The position numbers and the translations under genes were made by a program. From the NCBI GenBank assembly GCA_905221605.1, contig CAJNDS010002371.1, forward strand, positions 298,415 to 362,414: DNA of 64,000 nucleotides. Direction: 5' to 3'. The notes beneath the pieces were generated by a model. The model saw only the letters and a list, made by a program, of their open reading frames with translations, did no database searches and was not told the origin of the DNA. The stretch is from Symbiodinium natans. Lineage: Eukaryota > Sar > Dinophyceae > Suessiales > Symbiodiniaceae. How positions within the stretch are numbered: position 1 is the first letter of the stretch; every line of letters starts with the position of its first letter. Below are positions 33,186 to 45,869 of this stretch, piece by piece.

Positions 33186-34893
33186 TCAGGCTAGGTTTTG
33201 GCTTTACGGTTTAGGGTTTAGGGGTCAAGGGTCAAGGGTTTAGGGTTTAGGGTTAAGGGTTAAGGGTTAAGGGTTTAGGGTTAAGGGTTAAGGGTCTAGG
33301 GTTTAGGGCTTCTCTTACCTTTTAGGGTTTAGGGTTTAGGGTTTGGGGTTTGGGGTTTAGGGTTTAGGGTTTAGGGTTTAGGGTTTGGGGTTTAGGGTTT
33401 TGGGTTTAGGGTTTAGGGTTTAGGGTTTAGGGTTTAGGGTTTAGGGCTTCTATTACCTTTTAGGGTTTAGGGTTTCCTTTTGGGGGTTTAGGCTTTAGGG
33501 CAGGGTTTACGGCTTCTCTTACCTTTTAGGGTTTACGGTTTCCGTTTTGGGGGTTTAGGCTTTAGGGTTTAGGGTTTAGGTTTAGGGTTTAGGGTTTAAG
33601 GTTTAGGGCTTCTCTTACTTTTTAGGGTTTAGGGTTTCCTTTTGGGGTTTAGGCTTTGGGTTTAGGGTTTAGGGTTTAGGGTTTAGGGTTTAGGGCTTCT
33701 CTTACCTTTTAGGGTTTAGGGTTTTGGGTTTAGGGTTTGGAGTTTAGGGTTTTAGGGTTTAGGGTTTAGGGCTTCTCTTACCTTTTAGGGTTTAGGGTTT
33801 CCTTTTAGGAGTTTAGGCTTTAGGGTTTGGGGTTTAGGGTTTAGGGCTTCTCTTACATTTTAGGGTTTAGGGTTTCCTTTTGGGGTTTAGGCTTTGGATT
33901 TGGGATTGAGGGTTTAGGGCTTCTCTTACCGTTTAGGGTTTATGGTTTAGGGTTTAGGTTTAAGGGTTTAGGGTTTGGGGTTTGGGGTTTGGGGTTTGGG
34001 GTTTACTTGGGGTTTGGGGTTTAGGGTTTCGGGTTTCGGGTTTAGGGTTTAGGGCTTCTCTTACCTTTTAGGGTTTAGGGTTTAGGGTTTAGGGTTTAGG
34101 GTTTAGGGTTTAGGGTTTAGAGTTTAGGGCTTCTCTTACATTTTAGGGTTTAAGGTTTCCGTTTTGGGGGTTTAGGCTTTAGGGTTTAGGCTTTCGGGTT
34201 TGGGGTTTAGGGTTTAGGCTTTAGGGTTTAGGGCTTCTCTCACCTTTTAGGGTTTAAGGTTTTCTTTTGTGGTTTAGGCTTTGGGTTTAGGGTTTAGGGT
34301 TTAGGGTTTAGGGTTTAGGGTTTAGGGTTTAGGGTTTAGGGTTTAGGGTTTAGGGTTTAGGGCTTCTGTTACCTTTTCGGGTTTAGGGTTTCCTTTTGGG
34401 GTTTAGGCTTTGGGTTTAGGGTTCAGGGTTCAGGGTTCAGGGTTTAGGGTTTAGGGTGTTTGGGGTTTAGGGTTTCAGGTTTCGGGTTTAGGGTTTAGGG
34501 CTTCTCTTACCTTTTAGGGTTTAGGGTTTAGGGTTTGGGGTTTGGGGTTTAGGGTTTAGGGTTTAGGGCTTCTCTTACATTTTAGGGTTTAGGGTTTCCT
34601 TTTGGGGGTTTAGGCTTGAGGGTTTAGGCTTTAGGATTTGGGATTTAGGGTTTAGGCTTTAGGGTTTAGGGCTTCTCTTACCTTTTAGGGTTTAAGGTCT
34701 TCTTTTGGGGTTTAGGCTTTGGGTTTAGGGTTTAGGGTTTACGGTCTAGGGCTTCTGTTACCTTTTAGGGTTTCCTTTTGGGGTTTAGGCTTTGGGTTTA
34801 GGGTTCAGGGTTTAGGGTTTAGGGCTTTTCTTACCTTTGAGGGTTTAGGGTTTAGGGTTTGGGGTTTAGGGTTTAGGGTTTTAGGGTTTAGGG
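33186..34893 (+). repeat. TTTAGGG telomere-like higher-order array
   Basis: About 1.7 kb of TTTAGGG and variants (TTTGGGG, TTTCGGG). It is interrupted about 17 times by GGGCTTCTCTTACCTTTTAG or a close variant, often with GTTTCCTTTTGGGGTTTAGG after it. The spacing of this punctuation is about 65-140 nt. All units point the same way. TTTAGGG is the telomere repeat reported for dinoflagellates and plants. Confidence 0.95.
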
Positions 34894-34911
34894 TACAAGA
34901 GCTCCAAAAAT

Positions 34912-34978
34912 CAGCGTGCTAAGCGATCATGTTTTTGAGCGTGCTAAGCGACTGAAAAAAAAGTTGGCTAAGCGACCC
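34912..34978 (-). repeat. Right flanking motifs of the telomere-like array, inverted
   Basis: Three copies of GTGCTAAGCGA or GTTGGCTAAGCGA (about 34915, 34940 and 34963). They are the reverse complement of the left-flank motif (minus reads TCGCTTAGCAC and TCGCTTAGCCAAC). Confidence 0.85.
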
Positions 34979-35087
34979 CTTTACTGACGACGCAACCAAA
35001 GAGCTGCCAAACCCAGGAGAAGGCTTGGTTCCACGAGTCGACACTCTCCTCAAACAGTCAAGGGTTCTAGGTCGTTAGAGGTCGTTC

Positions 35088-35698
35088 ATGCTAACTATAT
35101 CTAGCTATTCTGGCTGCTCGGTTATACACGTTGTTGGGCTGATGTGCAAGCACAAGAATTCCAAGTGGGATACAAACGCCGCGCGTGAAGCCATCCGCAA
35201 AAAAGCGGAAAACCACGTATCGAAGCGGACTTGGGAGTCCGAAGCATGTGAATGGGAAAGTGCTGTGGCCAAGTACGGGCCTGCCGTGGAGTACGTGCAG
35301 GCAAATCTTATCTTGGGGGTCAAGCACTACGAACTCGATCAGTCCCAGCTGGGCGCTCGGGGAAACATTGTGGATTCTCTAAGATGTGGGAAGCTCTGCA
35401 ACATTCTGGGGCTGGGCCCTCCATGGATACTCTGTGCGATTCCCTGCAGAATTCTCTCAGGCTCCACGGACGTGCCTTCACACCCTTTCTGCACCTTAAC
35501 GATCTTCACTCCACTATGCCGTGTCGATCGAAGACCCAGCAAGCAACAACCGGCTCGACAAGACCGACATCTTCAAACAGAGTTCAAACAGCGACTGTAC
35601 GTTCATCAGGAGGCCATTCTCTGTCAGCCCACATGCACTCCCGTGAACACGAACTTGCTGCCTACATGGCCTACATTCAATCAAACGACTCGGCTTGA
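35088..35698 (+). pseudogene. Plus-strand frame pair, probably a frameshifted gene
   Basis: The first frame (35088 to about 35375) encodes a hydrophilic helical protein (REAIRKKAENHVSKRTWESE, VAKYGPAVEYVQANLILGV). Coding character then moves to another frame from about 35380 (KMWEALQHSGAGPSMDTLCD and on) to a stop near 35698. Either an intron or a frameshift separates them. It starts about 110 nt right of the inverted motifs bounding the telomere-like array, and it is the only plausible gene on the plus strand. No family was recognised. Confidence 0.35.
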
Positions 35699-35774
35699 TG
35701 TTCTGGACACTTTGTTCGCAAAGTAGATCTCAAAAAAATGAGATGAAGCGTGTTCTTTAACAGCTGAATGGGGG

Positions 35775-36225
35775 ATTGATTTTGGAAGCTGAGGTCGGCG
35801 CATGCTTCGGCAGATTTCCCTCAGAACTGCATCCTGAAGAACACACGAAGAAGCGAATCAGATGGTCCGCTGGAATGCAGCCGATTCCAAGTGTCCTCTT
35901 GCTCGTCGAAAAACTTGTTGCCATGGAACAACTTGACCAGCAAGGCCTTTCTTCGATGAAACACGCGAAGCGAAGAAAAAGCTGCTGCGTGCCGCCCAGG
36001 CACTACATCTTCTGGACTGCGCTGGTCCGGAGCCTTCACAGGTATTCACACATGTTTCACACCGGGTGCCGCCAAGACAAGTGCCGTGCTTGTGTTGCAC
36101 TGCTGCACCTTGAACCTCAAAGTCTGGATTGCTCGGCTGCGGTCCGTGGACGCTCGGTCAGTCGAGGCTCTGTCTGGCAGATTGCGCAGGCACCAACGCC
36201 ATGCAAACTTGCGAGTAAGACATGA
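35775..36225 (+). CDS. Weak plus-strand frame right of the frameshifted pair
   Basis: A 149-codon open frame follows the preceding pair on the same strand. Some stretches look protein-like (SVLLLVEKLVAMEQLDQQG, KSCCVPPRHYIFWTALVRSL). Competing minus-strand frames exist and no family was recognised, so it may be a continuation of the neighbouring pair or non-coding. Confidence 0.2.
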
Positions 36226-36229
36226 CCCA

Positions 36230-38640
36230 CCTACCTGCAGCCGCACCACCACCACCGATCCTGCCCTGCACACGCTGCACTTGAAGGATGCGACAGCTCT
36301 CTCTTCGACTTCCCAACCGAAGCCTGAGGAAGATGGCTTCTATCCAGCCAGAAAAGGCCTTGGATGGACAGCTCCACGCTTCGGCTTGACGATGCTGCGT
36401 TATTTTCAGAGAAGTAGCTGCAGTCCCGGGTCCTCAGCAACACCGAGCAAGATGTCAATTCATGTCAATTCTCAACCGCCGCCGGGCCCACTCCCCTCCC
36501 AACCAACACCTGGGCCCGAAAACGCAAGTCACCACCAAACGAAAAACACATTTGCCGCGTCGAAAGGTACCGACCATGCACAAAAAGGGCGGGCATGGAG
36601 GCAAGCTTGCGCATGGGCGGAAACACTCAATCAGCGTCTGCAGTGATAGGCTCCAATCGTCTGGTTTTCGCGCCACGCTCTGCAAGAAGAGTAAGTGTGT
36701 ACCAAATTGCACCACCAGGCCGAAACATCCAGGTTGCACCACCAGGCCGCAAGCTCGGCTTACAAAGCTGAGGTCGGGTTAGCGGAACCAGAGGCAAGCT
36801 CGAAGAGCAACGATGTCAGCCGGATCAACGGCAACCCGGTGTCTGGGTGATATTCCCTTTGCTTAGGGTTCAGGATCTGCAAAACCACAAAATTAATGAC
36901 AGGCGAGGCGTTCCTCGGCTAAATCAAGTTCTTGTAGAACACATGCAGAAAGAAACGCGGAAAGGCTGAAAATTATAACTTCAAACGTGACAAAGAGGAA
37001 AGAAGTAAAAGTTGCAGAAAACAAAAACTTCAACCGTGACAAGAAGGAGAAAGTCGGCAAACAAATCATACCATGAAATTGACAGTGTAACAGCCGTTTA
37101 AACCTCCACCTGTGAAATTAAGCGCTAAACAATGAGAAGTGGCACTGCTGTAAGATGTGCTTACATCTCGAGAGATACATGAAACACACCCTCGCCCCCG
37201 CCCCCACCCCCCCGCCCCCACGCCCCCCACACCCCCCTCCCCTGATGTCAAACCAGCTTGAGACTCGAGAAATAGCGCTGTAAGGTGAGGAAAAGTAAGG
37301 CGTCAGGAACAAACATGATACCAGTAGTAGTACATGTAAAAACAATCGTCGTCGTAGTAGTAGTCGTCGTGGTCGTGGTAGTGGTGGTAGTTGTCGTGGT
37401 AGTGGTCGTGGTAGTGGCAGTGGCAGTGGTGGTAGTGGTAGGGGGTTAAAAACATCCTTCATATTGCGTCCATACCAACACTGGTATTTACAGGGTTCTC
37501 GCATCCTTGCACAACATAACACACGGTGCAAGGATGTAGGATGTAGAACAAGACGCGTTGTCACAAGCGTCCATGCCTTTGACGGCCATGTCCAAAACAC
37601 TGGTATTTACAGCGTTTTGCGATTCTGAGTTAAGCAACCTGCTGAAAGAAACGATCTGCGCTATCTATGTTTGGTTTCAATAGGGCAAACGACCAATAAC
37701 CGAGCAGACAAGGCAGATGCGCAAAGCCTCGCGGAGCGTTCACATTCAACATCAGTCAACCGGTGTAACAAAGCGCAACGAAGCAAGCTCCGGCCCAAGC
37801 GCGACAATCTTGAACTCGCCAGACATGCCAAACTGCCCACATTCGGTCATGTCCATTGAGACCGCAGTCACAGCTGGAACTCACACTGCTTGATACTGCT
37901 TGCCTCCTCACCTAGCCAAGACCCAGCAGGCAGAGTGCAGACGTGAACCTGAACATGAATGCACAATCGAACCAAGGTACAGATCGGGCAAACTACATGG
38001 GGCACTCGCAGCAATGAATCGAATTTCTTCGATCGAACTTCGTACACAGATCTTGGTGCTAGCAAATCGTTCGGGATCACAGCATTCCCGCATGTCACCC
38101 CTCAACGATCCCTCACCTCTCATCTCCCCAAGAACATACGGTCTGCAGAGACTTCCAACGACCCAATCTTTGATGTAGGTCATCAGAAGTATCTTCAGAC
38201 CTGTCCCTTTCCTTGGTACATCGTGGAATTGCATCGTCTGCCCAAAAATGCCAGAATTTTCAAAGGCCTCGTCTCAGCAAAGACTACCACAATGAGGGAT
38301 GCATAAAGGCCATGCGGGCTGCATCTTCCATACAGGACTGTTGGGAGCACAATGCTTAGGCCGCCTTAGGCCCTAATGTCGTCAACAGATGGCAAACTGC
38401 AAAGCCATCTCATGTTTCGAGATCGTGCCACAGGAAGAGAATGTGAACCCAGCCTCCTGGTCCGCATCTTGCACAACCACGCTGACCTTCCAGATTCCAG
38501 TGAGTGGATCGAAACAAAGTGGTGACTGTTCTTTGTGCGCACACCTTGCCATGGAGAATGCAGCAGCTGCACTGCATGCTGCATGGGATGGCCTGAACCC
38601 AGGTGGAAAGAGGGGCTGCTTACGTTGACAGGCTTGGGCT
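36230..38640. other. No gene recognised
   Basis: No convincing exon. A C-rich run (37188-37245) and a GTC/GTA/GTG trinucleotide field (37325-37440) lie here; the second gives a Pro/Leu/Arg-rich shadow frame on minus. Confidence 0.4.
37325..37440. repeat. GTC/GTA/GTG trinucleotide field
   Basis: Irregular trinucleotide tract of GTCGTC, GTAGTA and GTGGTA type, about 115 nt. Confidence 0.85.
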
Positions 38641-38661
38641 TTCGGCTGGACAATGGTTTTT

Positions 38662-39770
38662 TTACCATAACTTCAACACATCATGAAGAGACATGAACAC
38701 TGCATCTGACATGAAAAACACTTCCCACCGCAAAGCTCGAGCCTCTCCAGCACTCAGCTTGCGCAACTCCACAAACTCACTGATTTCCAATCGGGTGAAG
38801 GAATCCACGGCGCTGAACTGCTGTTGCCTGGCAGTTGACATATGTTGGCTGCGAAGCCTTCGGCCCTCGGCCGCTGAGAATGCTTCTGCCGCCTTTCCAG
38901 GAAGGTCGAGAGGAGCTGCAGCTGCGTAAAACCCCTGCGAATGGGATGACACCAAGCACTTCACTGAAAGGACTTTTTCAAAACAATTCTCCTTTTGAAG
39001 ATCTGCCTGGCTCCAAGGGGAACTTGAAGTGCTTTCTCAATCTCAGTCACTCGCGGGTCCGTCACCTCGTCTAGCTGTCGCAGGAGCTGAAAAAGAAAAC
39101 GCATCCCACAATGCAGATTATTTGCACCTCTGACATCTGCAGCGCCACCTATCACAGCATCAGGCATAACTTGCTATGGAAATCCCTGATTCTGACTTGC
39201 CTCGAAGCTGCGCTTGGAGACCTGTCTCAGTTTCAGCAGAGCTCATGTTGCTTCATCTGCTTCCCCTGGAACAGCGCGAAGGCCGCATCTGTCAAAAGCA
39301 ACCAAAAGCAAGCTCAGAACTGCAGAAGCCTCCCCTGCAAGGGCCACCAGGCTCGTTAAACAGGGGCAAAACATGTGCCATAAGACCTAGTACCAAAACC
39401 AAACGTTTCTAGACAGGCACCATCTGAAAGCAAAACCTTGTCAGCGATAGATGGTCTCCGAGCTTTTTTCGAGCCGTTTCCATAAACACAGAGGGTGCCC
39501 CGAGCCTCGTACAGCAAGCAATCATCTGCTGCAGCACAATACCGTGAGGCCCAGCCTTCGCAGGGCACCCGGCTGCACAAAACTGCAACGCTTCTTGGCT
39601 TTCTGCATCTGCTCAGTGCCGCACCCTGTTCGGGAGTCTCACAGAGCATCCTGTCGCCGAACACTATTCCTGGCACAGGCTTCACAGGCTTCAGAATCGG
39701 GCACCAAAGCACCTTTGCACCGACACCTGCAAGTTTGTGAATCCTCAAGCATTCACAAACTGCCCACACC
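38662..39770 (-). CDS. Unidentified exon cluster
   Basis: Three long minus-strand frames look coding. One at 39769-39356 contains VKPVPGIVFGDRMLCETPEQ, distantly like the start of a SET domain (G-x-x-x-ExP), but this is weak. One at 39090-38965 contains LLRQLDEVTDPRVTEIEKAL. One at 38930-38662 contains SAVDSFTRLEISEFVELRKL and LRWEVFFMSDAVF. Composition is normal for protein, and plus-strand alternatives are poorer. Borders and function are not resolved. Confidence 0.4.
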
Positions 39771-40757
39771 TAGGGGAGCTTGACGTGCAGAATGCATGTG
39801 CATTCAGGTTTTAAGCAGGCTTCAGTCAGCCTGGCAGAAGTCGTCGCTTCTCCTGCAGAAATGATGTTATCAAAGCAACACCGATCCTTACCGGCATGAT
39901 GCACACCCCTCCTGATCTGAGGTTGTTCCGGACAGGTTGAGCCTCAGCAGCTTGAAACAAGTGTTGATGCTCAGTACCCGCGGTTTTGTGAAATGGCATG
40001 GCCAGGCCAAAGTCGTTTGGGGTAGAAGAACAACGTCACAAATTGTCAAGCTCGTTTGTTTAAGCTTATTTGGCCTGGAGCCCAGGCGTCGGCTCACACC
40101 TTCTGGGAAGGATCACGAGCTACCTCAAGCTTGGAGCTCTTGAAAGCTAGAATCTGCTAGATGTCCAGATGGAGGACCTTGGGACCCAAGGTGTGTCTGC
40201 ACGAAGCCGGTCCAGCACCTCCAAAGCTGGTCCCGAGCAGGGGGTCTGAAGCAGGTAATGGCGGCTTTAAAGCAGACATCCATGCAAGTGGGGCTTCAGA
40301 AGGGGTCATGGGAGGTCACAGACGTGCCTTTTGTGGTGGGAGTCTGGGCCCGAAAAGGGCTCAGAGGAGGACAGAGGGGATTGGGGATTGAGGGTTAAGA
40401 GTGAGTGCTGTTAAGGTCTTTCACGGTTTGGTTCGGCTGTTCTGGGAAACGGTCCACAAGGGCTCCTCACGAGGGAATCCATTTTGTCTGGATCGAACGT
40501 TGTTTAGTGTGCGATACCACCGTTCCATCTGTCCCACAATGAGGCGTTTCTTCTCAAGGCCATGCATTTTCGAAATAGCAGCTCTGGTGGGGGACTGGCC
40601 CGAAACCGAGGAGGTTCCTGAAAAAACAGCGACAGAGGCAAGGGGACCCCGGGTTTCTCAGCAAGAATTTAAATCGATGTTCTAGGGCAGCAGGTTGTCT
40701 CAAGAGGTTTTGGGACGCAACTTTTTCTGGACTTGAAAGCCTGTAAAGCCTAAACAG

Positions 40758-42321
40758 CTAAATCTTCATTGGCGCACCAGAACTCTCGTCATAAGGGAAG
40801 AAACTTTCTGTTGAATATGCAACGCAAGGTTTGATATCGGGCCTAGGCCCAAAGGAGCAAATCGGGCAAGGGTCACTGCAGCTGGACGCAATCTTCGATC
40901 TACAGGCCTGCAGTCCCGAAAATAAAGCAAGGAGGAATGCTTCATCAAAGAAAGCAACGATTCGGCCGAAAGAGCGCGGAAGTATCATCCAAAACGTGCC
41001 CAGGTAGTTCACCTCACTAGTCAGTTGAGAAGGGAACGGGTGCCGGCCTATACTAGCCATGCAGCATTTGCATCTGCAGGGAAAGAGGAGTCATGTTGAG
41101 AAACATGCGACGGTGGAAGAATTTGGAAAGATGTTCGCACTAATCTTCGTTGAGCTGAAGGAACCAAGTATCCCCAAGCAGAGCACTCGACAGTTGGTCC
41201 AGCATGACTTGACTGAGTAGGGAATATGGGAGTCTCAGAAAACGAAAACAGTGATCAAGCGACATGACTATATTGATTGTTGTCACTGCGAAAGTCGCTC
41301 CGGCGATCACCGGCAGCATTTCACCACTTAAGGCTTCAAAGGAAAAGAAGAGCATCTGGAAAGAGAACGCGGTACAGGCGTGTATTACTTATGGCAATCG
41401 TGAGGGTAACACCAGGAGACTTCGGCTCACACCCTGCATTGTGGTGAGAAGCTTGGGGGCAATGCCATAATATTTGGTAGTCGGAATCGGACAGAAATAT
41501 GTGCCAGCCTCGTTAGTGAAAGCATGGGCAGACGCGGCCTTCGTTTCTTGAGCCATAAGGTAAGTCAACCCAATGTGTGTTTCAAAAAAATCTGGTCATA
41601 CTCAAGAGATCTCAATGTAGACCTTTGACATGGCCGCTGCCGCAAGTGCTGTGTAACGCAAACTATACCGTCAAGAAAGCCTAGCGAAAAAACAATGGAA
41701 GTCTGGCCTACATCTACAACATAATGGCACAAAGGCCTTCCAAAAGTAAAGGTGCACTGTCATATGTCCGAGAAGTGCCGGCTAAGTGGGCTCCGGCTGA
41801 GCACGGCTCCAGTCTTGACTTTGTCGTGTGAAGGAAACCCCCATAAAGTAAATTCTCCCGAATCAACAGGTTCAAAACACTCTCATTAAAATCTTCCACG
41901 CTTACACAATATCCAGTTGTGATGATGTTGACACCCGTGAGGTTGCCAAATCTATTCAAAAAAACCATTTTATCGCAGCGTTGATTACCTTGCCTCGCGG
42001 CAACGGTACACTGATGGAGAAAAACACTCAACGACCGCAAATCTCCGGGCGGGGAGAGAGAAGAAACTTTGGTGGTAGAGAAACGCCCAGTTTGCGAGTA
42101 TTGGTGTTTGCCAGGCGGTGTTTCGTTACCAAGGATGCAAAGCGGAGTTTAAGCAGGCCAGAATGGAGACTTGGGAGGATGCAGCCCAGAGCCGTCCATT
42201 GGGCGACATCTCGGAACTGAACAGTCAGTGCTGGACAACTCCCTATTATGTGGAAAAGGTCCGTCAGAGCAAGTGTGGGGTAAAGGACGGGGAATGGGAG
42301 CTCGACGAGTCGTAGGGGCAA
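40758..42321 (-). CDS. Unidentified exon cluster, probable membrane protein
   Basis: Minus-strand frames in order: 42321-42028 (LRLVELPFPVLYPTLALTD), about 41990-41830 (VFLNRFGNLTGVNIITTGYC, SVEDFNESVLNLLIREN), 41355-41140 (GEMLPVIAGATFAVTTINIV, hydrophobic enough for a membrane span) and 41060-40900 (SEVNYLGTFWMILPRSFGRI, AFFDEAFLLALFSGLQ). The region is visibly richer in A/T than its surroundings. Family not recognised. Confidence 0.4.
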
Positions 42322-43949
42322 GCAGCATTGTCAGGGCCAGAAGACCCTGATGCCTCCCTCCACAGTTCGGCAACTACAACGGCTGACGCCAATCTTGGCT
42401 GCACTTAGGAGGGTAGCTATAAATCAATGTTTTGCTGCCATATTACGAAACCAAATACCCCCCAAAAAAGGCTAAGGATCTAAAGTTACAGTAAAGCACC
42501 ACAAAGCAATAACATCCGACCAGGCAAGACCAACTGTCGAACGTTCATGCGATTGTTCCTCTCTAACTTGGCCATGCAAAGCACACATACCAAGTCTCCC
42601 ACATGGCGCTGAGGGCAAGGCTCGAGCTCGCCACTGATCAGCAAGTAGCATGCATGCGGAGTGTCATCCTGACAGATCGCAGGTGCATATCCTCTGGGGA
42701 AAACCATCTGCGATCAACAGCACCACCGACTACTCGATGATTGGTCCAATGCCTCACGACAAAGCCAGCTGCGGGCCGGCAGCTTGCGAAGTGCCCCACT
42801 GCAGAGAATCGTCTGGCGAATGTCCCGCCTGCTGCCAGGCAGAACAGTGGTGTGGAGGCTGCAGGTTTCATTTTGGCGCCCAGCACGTTGGTTTTCCTAC
42901 GTTCACATGGCCAGGGCCACAAGCCCCCTTCTGTCCAAAGACTCTCACCCCACTCGCTGGCATCACGCTCAGCGAAGGTGATTTGGGGATTGGGTTTCGG
43001 CTTCAGGGGTCACAGGCTGGGCCCTAGCCAAAGCACCACCTGCTACCTGCTCATTAGGGTTCATGGTTCCCAACTCAGCATGTCGGATTCGGGCTTACGG
43101 TTTCCTGCCTCCTTTCTGGGGCTTGGGGATGCAAATCTCCTGCAGAGGTTCCAAGTTCATGTACTACTCCCCATCTTCTTCAGGTTCTCCTTTCCAGGAT
43201 CATGATTTCCACCATGTCTCCCATTTGGATGGAGGGTGCCTTCGCCAATGTCTCCTTTGGGGGGGCATACTGTAGGGCTTCCCTCACAATCTCCTGCTTT
43301 AGGTAGCATTGCGGTCGGTCGCCAACACCACCAAGAAACGGACACGCTTGAAAAGCCAAGGAAGCGAAGGGAGCTGGTCAAAAAAAAACATGTTCAGCTG
43401 TGTTTGTCTGAGGTCTGCGCGGAAGAGCTCGCAAGATTGGGCTTCGGGCCAGCGGAGTCTCCTTCAAACCGCAACTTCCGCAATGGCTTCCCGTATGGAC
43501 AACTTGCATTGTCCCCACTCCTCAAGCCACCAGAGATCTTGACTCAACACGTCGGGCGGGGTCAGCACACGTCCCAAGAAGGCCATCACCTACGCAGAAA
43601 TACAACTCACAGGACAACTTCTCCTCGCTTCAGTCTGGCTGCTAGCCTCCAAGCCAATCGCAGCTCGATGGTGCTGCACCTTGACAAAGGAAGCTGCCAA
43701 AATGATCTCTCGCTGCTTCATTAGGCTCCAGCATGGCGGTGGTAGTCAGTCTTCGAAAGGGAGAAGACCTGGCGTGGCTAAAAACGACAACATGTCCATC
43801 CATGTATCCATGTCCATGTCTGCCACCTTGCCGCGCCGCAATGCAACGAGCGATACCTCGCTCACCAGCGCTGGAGACACACCGTAGACGCACCCCACAA
43901 AAAATTCCAATGCTCACTGCTCAAAACTCAAAAGCCACTGGGTGAAAGA

Positions 43950-44480
43950 CGTTGCAAGTGCATGAGGCTGCCATAGCCCACCTCATACATCTCGAACATG
44001 TCAGACACTTGAAAGCGAAAGCCTTCAACATGGCTACCATCGTGGGAGCGCTGCTCGCTGTGGGGCACCACGTTGTCCTTTTGTCGCCATGGCACAGAAC
44101 AGCACAAATCAATGCAGCAGCTCAGTGCTGATGGAAGGTCCGAAGGTCCTTCTCAGTGATGTCAACGCACGTCCACTGCTGCTCGTAGCCCGTAAAACCT
44201 TGCAAGGAACAGGCTGGATGATGTCACCTCAAGAATTGACAATCACACGAGCAATAGCTTGCCTCGACTTTTCCGTGAGGCCACAGAGAGACGTTGCAGA
44301 GGTTTCGGAGGTTGCGGCGACTGCGAAGTCTGCGTCGAATGCGTCGACTCGGAGCCCTGCAAGCAATCATGGCACGTGCGTGAAAATCAAGCGACAACAC
44401 CATGCAATCGTCAAGGTCCTTCAAGGCTCGTCGAGCTCGCTGAATCGCTTCCTTGGTACCGAACTTTGGCACATGCTTCG
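43950..44480 (-). CDS. Unidentified exon cluster
   Basis: The minus strand contains FGTKEAIQRARRALKDLDDC followed by MVLSLDFHARAM (about 44465-44360, ending near a CAG border). After a gap, a second stretch contains VEGFRFQVSDMFEMYEVGYG then SLMHLQRLSPSGF and a stop (about 44040-43940). The two look like an internal and a terminal exon of one gene. Family not recognised. Confidence 0.4.
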
Positions 44481-45869
44481 ATCTGCGGCAACAAACCTGA
44501 GGTCCTCAGAAAAATTGAGGAGCACACTTCGCTCAGACGAGCATGTGCAGACATGACTTTACCTGTACTTGGCTTTGCTCCATGAACGTGCAGGGCTTAT
44601 TGACATGTGGACATGCCTTCTGGCATGCGGCGCCAAGCGCTAACAACCTTGCAAAGTGAGCGAGCAATGCCACACGATACCACAAGATACCACAAGGAAA
44701 CAAAAGTCCGCCACAACACCAGCTGAGGAAAACACAGAAGACAGCGGCAGCAGCACATCTGCTGGCTTCTCGCCCTGATGGGTCAACACCTCCGCGCGAT
44801 GGTTCAGCAGAGCTGGTTGACAAAATGGCTATGTCGTCTTGCTGCAATGAACTTGCCTCTCTGCTTGCATTCCTCCTTCATTCGTGCTACCCGTGGAATA
44901 CTTGTCCAGCCCACCACTAGGACCCCCATGAGGACTTGCAAACCGTGCAACTTTACTATACTGCGTCATATATCTCCCTGGCCTGATCTTGATGCACATC
45001 CCGTACTTCCAAAGCGAAAGCAACCTCAATTGACAGCATCAAGGTCTGCAAGTTCAATTCACCTACATGCCGAGCCACCTACTGCTTCGAGCGTCTCACT
45101 GGACAATCGTGCGAATACTGGCACACGCCTGCAAATGTTCAAAAACATTCCGGTCGGGCTTGCAGCCCAGGCTGAGGGTGTGGTTTTGGTTAGTTTGAGA
45201 TCATTCGCCGTTCGGGTTTCGAACGTGCGAGTCTGTGCGCAGGAACGAAGCTGCAAAAACACATGTCAAGGGACCCTTTTGTGGTGACAAGCCATGGTCA
45301 GGTGAATTAAAACGGTCCACGAACCTCAGGTACTGCACCAGCATAGCCACGTCTGAGATGCTGCGAAGAGACGGAGACCTCGCTCGCATCACTGAACTGC
45401 CGAGGGCGTCCCTCTCAAGCACGCTACAACATGCGCCCTGAATTAGCATGAATTAGCGTCAGGTACTCTCACTGAACCAGCTGGCGAGAATCGAGCTGAC
45501 ACTGCATGGTAAGGCCACTGCTTCGCAGCAACGAAGAACGCTGCTGCCTCTGGCTATGCATCCAGAACTTTGCTGACACAACTCTCACGGAACTGGAACT
45601 GTGGATGAAACGATGAAACTGTGAAAGGTTGGCAGAAAATATTCGACGAAGAGGCAGAAACCTATCAGGTAGACAGGACACCACTAGGTGAATCAGAGTG
45701 GCAAACAAACATGACCATGGGTCCAGACAACGGGAGATCACAGATCGACGCGTTGTGACTTCCAAGCACTTCTACTGGAATGAAACGGACACTGCGGGCC
45801 ACGGCTCCAGACAGTATCACGCCCAACAGGAAAAAACAATATGACCTTGTTGCAGTACAAAGCCTTGCT

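Noticed and set aside
33186-34893. Genuine chromosome end or telomere fusion
   Set aside because: The array is internal, heavily punctuated and all in one orientation.
34719-34922. Plus-strand frame of Gly/Leu/Phe/Arg repeats
   Set aside because: It is the translation of the TTTAGGG array.
41553-41566. Minus-strand ATGGCTCAAG as a spliced-leader relict
   Set aside because: Only the last 8 nt match and it lies inside a possible intron of an unresolved cluster.
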